Positions 60,350 to 64,000 of a DNA stretch of 64,000 nucleotides are shown piece by piece. The DNA is taken from positions 1-64,000 of the forward strand of contig CALAWP010000012.1 in the NCBI GenBank assembly GCA_937895345.1, read 5' to 3'. Position numbers and translations under genes: made by a program. The notes beneath the pieces were generated by a model. The model was not told the DNA's origin and searched no databases. It worked only from the letters and a program-made list of their open reading frames with translations. Source of the DNA: an uncultured Paenibacillus sp. (lineage in GTDB: Bacteria; Bacillota; Bacilli; Paenibacillales; Paenibacillaceae). Within the stretch, counting starts at the first letter, position 1. Each line of letters starts with the position of its first letter.

Positions 60350-62097
60350 TGAAGCGCAAATACAGCTATATGCCCTTCGCCTACAAGCTTATGCTGTCCT
60401 ATTGCATCTTCATCGTCGTTCCGGTGCTCCTAATCGGTTATTTCGCCAATTCGGTGTATGTCAAGTCGATTCGCGAGCAAATGGAGAACAGCGTGCACGG
60501 AACGTTGACGCAGATGAGCGACAATATTTCGTACCGGTTGAACGACGTTGCGAGAGTATCCGATTTTTTTTATTTCGACTTTTCGCTGGATCGGAATATG
60601 CGCAATTTTGAAATGGGATGGGTCGGCTACGACGCGACAACCAATTTGCTTTTACCCAAGTTTGAGGCTTATACGCTGGCCGCCAATCAGTCCATTTGGC
60701 TTTCGATCTATTTTCAGAACGAGAACTTCCCTGAAATATACCGCAATTTCAAAGGGAACGATCCGCTGGCCTTGGGCGTAAGCCGCTACGACGTCTTCAA
60801 TTTGTCGCGCATCGAGAGCAAAATATGGTACATCAACTTTCCGGACGAGGTGTACGGGCAGACGATGCAATGGAAGCAGATCGAGGACGACATCCAGTAC
60901 GACCGCATCTCGCTGCTGCGCCGGCTGGTCAGCGTGCAATTTTCCAAGCAGCCGGTCACGTACGGCTTTCTTCGGGTCAGCGTCTACTTATCCGATTTAT
61001 TTGAATCGGTCGATTCCGGCAAAATCGGCAACGGAGCCGCCATTTACATGATCGACGACAGCAGCCGGATCGTGATGGCGTCCGGGGCATCCGGCTATAC
61101 GTACGGGGCGGACTGGGACGAAACGCAGTACAACAAACATTTGGTCATCTACAAGGATGTGCCGGGCTTGAACTGGAAAATTGCCGCGGTCATTCCGAAC
61201 GAGACGTTCCAGCACAAAATTGACGAAGTGCGTCTGCTGACGTTTCTTATCTGTCTGGTGTTTACCGTCGTCTATTTCGTTTCCGGGGCGATGATGTCAA
61301 ACTATTTTTCCCGGAAGGTGAACAAGATCGTATCGGTGCTGAACTCCTTTCAAGAGGGGAATTTTCACAAGCGGATCAACTTCAAGGGCAACGACGAATT
61401 CAGCCAAATTTCAGGAGCGCTGAACGAGATGGGGCAAAATATCGGCGAGCTTATCCATAAAGTGTATGTGGCGGATCTGGACAAAAAGGAAGCGGAGCTG
61501 GATATGCTGCAAGCCCAAATCAATCCGCATTTTCTATATAACACGCTGTCGTCCATCAGCCGTCTGGCAAAGTTCGGGGAGCTGCAAAAGCTTCAGCAAA
61601 TGGTGATGGATTTGGCTAAGTTTTACCGGCTGTCGCTGAACGAAGGCCGGTTATTGCTTCCGATCGGCGAAGAGCTGGAGCAGGCGAAGGCATATATCAA
61701 CATACAAAAGACGAAATACGAGGAACGGATGAGCGTCAGCTTCGATATCGACCCGGATATATTGCCGCATACGACGATCAAGCTGATCATTCAGCCGTTC
61801 ATCGAGAACGTGCTGGAGCACGCCTGGTGCGCGGACCGGATCCATATCCGGATCGCGGGGGAGAAGGACGGCGGGACGATTCTGTTCAAAATCATCGACG
61901 ACGGCGTCGGCATCAGCCGCGAGCTGCTGGAGCAATTGAACGATCCTGAAGAAAGCATGAACGCGGGTTACGGCATCCGCAACGTCAATATGCGGATCAA
62001 GCTGTTTTACGGCAGTGAGTACGGGGTAAGCATTTACAGCCGGCCGGGCATCGGGACAACGGTCAGCATCCGCATTCCGGCGGACAGCCGGCAGTAG
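60349..62097 (+). CDS. Sensor histidine kinase, YesM-like
   Basis: A 582-residue membrane kinase. TM1 about 12-33 (LMLSYCIFIVVPVLLIGYFA), extracellular sensor to about 290, TM2 (LLTFLICLVFTVVYFVSGAM), HAMP-like region, QAQINPHFLYNTLSSISRLA with phospho-His394, then an ATPase domain with IIQPFIENVLEHA, IDDGVGIS and GYGIRNVNMRIKL. It is coupled to the preceding regulator by a one-base overlap. The sensor sequence differs from the first kinase, so the ligand may differ. Confidence 0.94.
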   Translation: MKRKYSYMPFAYKLMLSYCIFIVVPVLLIGYFANSVYVKSIREQMENSVHGTLTQMSDNISYRLNDVARVSDFFYFDFSLDRNMRNFEMGWVGYDATTNLLLPKFEAYTLAANQSIWLSIYFQNENFPEIYRNFKGNDPLALGVSRYDVFNLSRIESKIWYINFPDEVYGQTMQWKQIEDDIQYDRISLLRRLVSVQFSKQPVTYGFLRVSVYLSDLFESVDSGKIGNGAAIYMIDDSSRIVMASGASGYTYGADWDETQYNKHLVIYKDVPGLNWKIAAVIPNETFQHKIDEVRLLTFLICLVFTVVYFVSGAMMSNYFSRKVNKIVSVLNSFQEGNFHKRINFKGNDEFSQISGALNEMGQNIGELIHKVYVADLDKKEAELDMLQAQINPHFLYNTLSSISRLAKFGELQKLQQMVMDLAKFYRLSLNEGRLLLPIGEELEQAKAYINIQKTKYEERMSVSFDIDPDILPHTTIKLIIQPFIENVLEHAWCADRIHIRIAGEKDGGTILFKIIDDGVGISRELLEQLNDPEESMNAGYGIRNVNMRIKLFYGSEYGVSIYSRPGIGTTVSIRIPADSRQ

Positions 62098-62153
62098 AAT
62101 TTTGATTGGCGCGGACGCAAAGACATTTGTCCAATCAGCAGGGCGAACCGTCG

Positions 62154-62162
62154 CATAGATTA
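62154..62162 (+). promoter_or_regulatory. Sigma-K-like -10 of the CotD-like gene
   Basis: CATAGATTA fits the mother-cell sigma-K -10 CATANNNTA. The -35 AC is not exact at 16-17 bp. The start codon lies about 38 nt downstream. Confidence 0.5.
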
Positions 62163-62200
62163 GTAGCGCAAGGCCATTAATCTAAGGAGATGAGTGTTCT

Positions 62201-62446
62201 TTGAAAAACGGAATCGGTCCTTACGCCGACATGCCCGGCCCTTATACGGCGGCAGCCAACGCCGTGTATGCTCCTACGCAATACGTCGTCCAAGACTTCT
62301 ATCATCCGCAGCAAGTGCCGGTCATCCATCCGATCGAAGTCATTAATCAGCATCATGTCGTCCCCGTGCCTTATCATATGTATACCTGTACGACGAAGGA
62401 CGTTTACTGCTCTTCGGCGCGACGCCGCAAAAGAAGAAAAAAATAG
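62201..62446 (+). CDS. CotD-like spore coat protein
   Basis: An 81-residue protein rich in His, Pro, Tyr and Val, with PTQYVVQDFYHPQQVPVIHP and IEVINQHHVVPVPYHMYTCT, the pattern of inner-coat CotD-type proteins, and a basic ending SARRRKRRKK. Two Cys residues could cross-link in the coat. TTG 62201 follows GGAGATGAG. The sigma-K-like promoter and strong terminator mark it as a single late-sporulation gene. Family membership is judged from composition and motif only. Confidence 0.7.
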   Translation: MKNGIGPYADMPGPYTAAANAVYAPTQYVVQDFYHPQQVPVIHPIEVINQHHVVPVPYHMYTCTTKDVYCSSARRRKRRKK

Positions 62447-62498
62447 TCCGCGAGCACGCAAGCTGCCGTTTCGATGGCCGGACGCGCCGCAAGAAGGA

Positions 62499-62550
62499 AC
62501 AAGCGCAAGCTTTCGCAGGGAAATCCCTCGAAGCTTGCGCTTCTTTTTTT
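62499..62550 (+). terminator. Strong terminator downstream of the CotD-like gene
   Basis: CAAGCGCAAGCTT / AAGCTTGCGCTT stem around an 18-nt loop that itself holds GGGA/TCCC, ending in seven T residues. Confidence 0.92.
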
Positions 62551-62570
62551 CAATGGTGTGGATTACGCGA

Positions 62571-63473
62571 TTATGACGAAGCGGACCCCTCCCGCCCGTG
62601 GCGAATAAACAGCCAGACGCCGAACAGGATAAAGGCGCCGGCGATAAGCTGGTAAGCGGACAGCGACTCCTTGAGCAGCGCCCACGCGAGCAAGGAGGCG
62701 ATCACCGGCTCTCCCAGCACCGACATGGACACGGCTGCGGCGTTCATATATTTGAGCAGCCAATTGAACAAGTAATGGCCGAACAAGGTCGGTACGATCG
62801 CCAGCAGCAGAAACAGGCCCCATTCCTTGCCGCTGTAGCCCGTGAAGGCGTTGCCGGCCGCAAGGTTGTAGAAGGCCAGAAATGTGGCGGCGGTCGCAAA
62901 TACCCAGAAATTATAGGCAAAAGCGCTCATGCCGTCGCGCAGTCCTTTGCCGATCAGCATATGGACGGCGACGGCGACGGTGCCGAGAAAAGACAGCAAA
63001 TCGCCGATCAGCGCCGTCCCGGACAAGGAAAAGTCGCCCGCCGCGATGACGACGGAGCCGGCGATCGCGATCCCCATGCCCCACAGCATGGGGCGGTTTG
63101 CTTTGGCGCGATACAGCCAATAGGCGCCGATCATGACGAGCAGCGGCTCCAGCGTCAGAATGACGGTCGAGCTGGCCACCGTCGTCAGCCGAAGAGACGC
63201 CATCCAGAGCAGGAAATGGAGGCCGAGCATAAAGCCGGAAGCGGTCAGCAGTCCCCACTGCCGGCCCGTCAGGCCAAACAGCTCCTTGCGGTATTTCCAT
63301 GCCAGAGGGAGCAGCAGCAGGTTGGTCAAATACAACCTGTACATGGCAATGACGGCGACATCGGCTTCCGACCATCTGACGAAAATGGACGAAAACGATA
63401 TGGCGACAATGCCTGCAAAATATAACAGTTCATATGAAGCAAAGCCTTTAGCAGTTCTTCTCATGATGCGCAA
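62571..63473 (-). CDS. EamA/DMT-family transporter
   Basis: A 300-residue permease with ten predicted helices in two EamA repeats. Landmarks: AISFSSIFVRWSEADVAVIA, MYRLYLTNLLLLPLAW, LEPLLVMIGAYWLYRAKANR in repeat one and VLGEPVIASLLAWALLKESL in repeat two. Members export metabolites or drugs; the substrate cannot be predicted. TTG 63473, after GGAAGGAAG, is preferred over the ATG three codons later and over the longer frame reaching 63539. Confidence 0.88.
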   Translation of the reverse strand: MRIMRRTAKGFASYELLYFAGIVAISFSSIFVRWSEADVAVIAMYRLYLTNLLLLPLAWKYRKELFGLTGRQWGLLTASGFMLGLHFLLWMASLRLTTVASSTVILTLEPLLVMIGAYWLYRAKANRPMLWGMGIAIAGSVVIAAGDFSLSGTALIGDLLSFLGTVAVAVHMLIGKGLRDGMSAFAYNFWVFATAATFLAFYNLAAGNAFTGYSGKEWGLFLLLAIVPTLFGHYLFNWLLKYMNAAAVSMSVLGEPVIASLLAWALLKESLSAYQLIAGAFILFGVWLFIRHGREGSASS

Positions 63474-63518
63474 ATTCGCTTCCTTCCCGGCGCGTGAGTA
63501 ATCGGGCAGCCGCTTGTA

Positions 63519-63689
63519 ATGATCGGGTCTATGGATCAAACTATAATGGTATATGCGGGGAACAAGCTGGCGGGACTGGGGATCGGATTGCCCGGCAGCC
63601 CGATCGTATGGAATTTTGGTCCACTGGCCTTGATGATATTCGGCGGAATCGGTTCAAACGCGCTGAAAGACAAATTTAAAGACGAATAG
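63519..63689 (+). CDS. Small one-helix membrane protein, function unknown
   Basis: A 56-residue reading frame with MDQTIMVYAGNKLAGLGIGL and a hydrophobic segment IVWNFGPLALMIFGGIGSNA, ending in charged KDKFKDE. The amphiphilic design looks real, and a hairpin follows its stop, but no strong ribosome binding site is seen. Starts at 63519, 63531 or 63546 are all possible; a TATAAT inside the first codons hints that the true start may be later. Confidence 0.45.
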   Translation: MIGSMDQTIMVYAGNKLAGLGIGLPGSPIVWNFGPLALMIFGGIGSNALKDKFKDE

Positions 63690-63692
63690 CGA

Positions 63693-63719
63693 AGCGCGGT
63701 GCCGTTCAAGCACCGCGCC
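63693..63719. terminator. Hairpin between convergent genes
   Basis: GCGCGGTGC / GCACCGCGC, a 9-bp stem with a seven-base loop, followed only by scattered T residues. Confidence 0.6.
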
Positions 63720-63745
63720 GGTTTCAGGCTTTAAGACGGGTTATG

Positions 63746-64000
63746 CTACTGCTCCGGCGAGGCAGGCTCGGGAGCGGCCTCTTGCGGCTGCGACGGCTTA
63801 GGCTTCGCGGGCGGTTTGGCCGCGGGCTTCTTGGCCAGCTCCGCTTCGAAATATTGGCGCAGCTCGGCTTCTTTTTTCGGATGGTCCAGCTTCACCTTAT
63901 CCTTCAGCACATGCTCCGCGAACGTTTCCCACGTCGGCTCCAGCTTCTGCGACCGCAGCAGGCGAATGCCGTTCTTGACCATTCTCCGTTCCTTCGCGTT
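63746..64000 (-). CDS. C-terminal part of an uncharacterised protein (cut by window edge)
   Basis: The minus-strand frame is open to the window edge and reads NAKERRMVKNGIRLLRSQKL, then a helical acidic/basic segment (LDHPKKEAELRQYFEAELAK) and a low-complexity tail of Lys, Pro and Ala (KKPAAKPPAKPKPSQ). An ATG at 63982 could be a start, but coding character continues above it. I do not recognise the family. Confidence 0.55.
   Translation of the reverse strand, partial: NAKERRMVKNGIRLLRSQKLEPTWETFAEHVLKDKVKLDHPKKEAELRQYFEAELAKKPAAKPPAKPKPSQPQEAAPEPASPEQ

Overview
The window looks like a chromosomal segment of an endospore-forming, fairly high-GC Firmicute of the Paenibacillaceae (Paenibacillus/Cohnella type). 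Supporting signs are a GerA-type germinant-receptor operon, the spore protein Tlp behind a near-consensus sigma-G promoter, a CotD-like coat protein behind a sigma-K-like -10, many AGGAGG-type ribosome binding sites, frequent TTG/GTG starts, and three LplA/LplB/YtcP-type sugar importers with YesM/YesN-type or membrane AraC regulators. No rRNA, tRNA, CRISPR or prophage was recognised. The genus is an inference.

Layout. 1-300: end of an IS3-like element lying against a second truncated transposase gene. 0.4-2.9 kb: DUF3231 protein, an Arg-rich small protein and a cytoplasmic-looking subtilase. 2.9-11.7 kb: glycan-uptake locus with a two-TM AraC regulator behind a cre-like site, a binding lipoprotein, two permeases, a large glycan-enzyme candidate and a GH43-like protein. 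11.9-16.0 kb: gerA-gerC-D-gerB receptor operon in which gerB is frameshifted. 16.1-19.1 kb: GAF/LuxR regulator, a lipoprotein with an 18-bp dyad at its promoter, and an unknown membrane protein. 19.2-22.9 kb: asymmetric heterodimeric ABC exporter, followed by a repeat-rich spacer. 23.4-30.2 kb: GPH-type MFS transporter, glpD-glpP with an antitermination leader, MgtC-like protein, Tlp, a MerR regulator with a 19-bp-spacer promoter, and a Lin0512 protein. 30.3-36.8 kb: iron-siderophore locus resembling B. subtilis btr-feuABC-ybbA, with two Fur boxes and a double-domain esterase. 36.8-40.6 kb: second ABC exporter pair. 40.6-47.1 kb: two aminoglycoside-modifying-enzyme-like genes, exoA, a DUF4190 protein, an LtaS-type enzyme and a YdeI protein. 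47.3-62.1 kb: two adjacent importer/two-component modules. 62.2-64 kb: CotD-like protein, an EamA transporter, a small membrane protein and a partial ORF.

How the parts work together. The two importer modules at 47-62 kb contain, in different orders, a YesM kinase, a YesN regulator, a binding lipoprotein and two permeases, but no ATPase; a shared MsmX-type ATPase elsewhere is likely. Four promoters (before the first kinase, the first binding protein and both permease pairs) carry the bipartite motif TTGCAAA-N10/11-TGTTG at nearly fixed distance (38-40 nt) from the -10. This suggests one AraC-type regulator controls both modules. The feu-like locus also lacks an ATPase, as its B. subtilis counterpart does (YusV there).

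All assignments come from reading motifs by eye. Family names reflect remembered family features, not a search.
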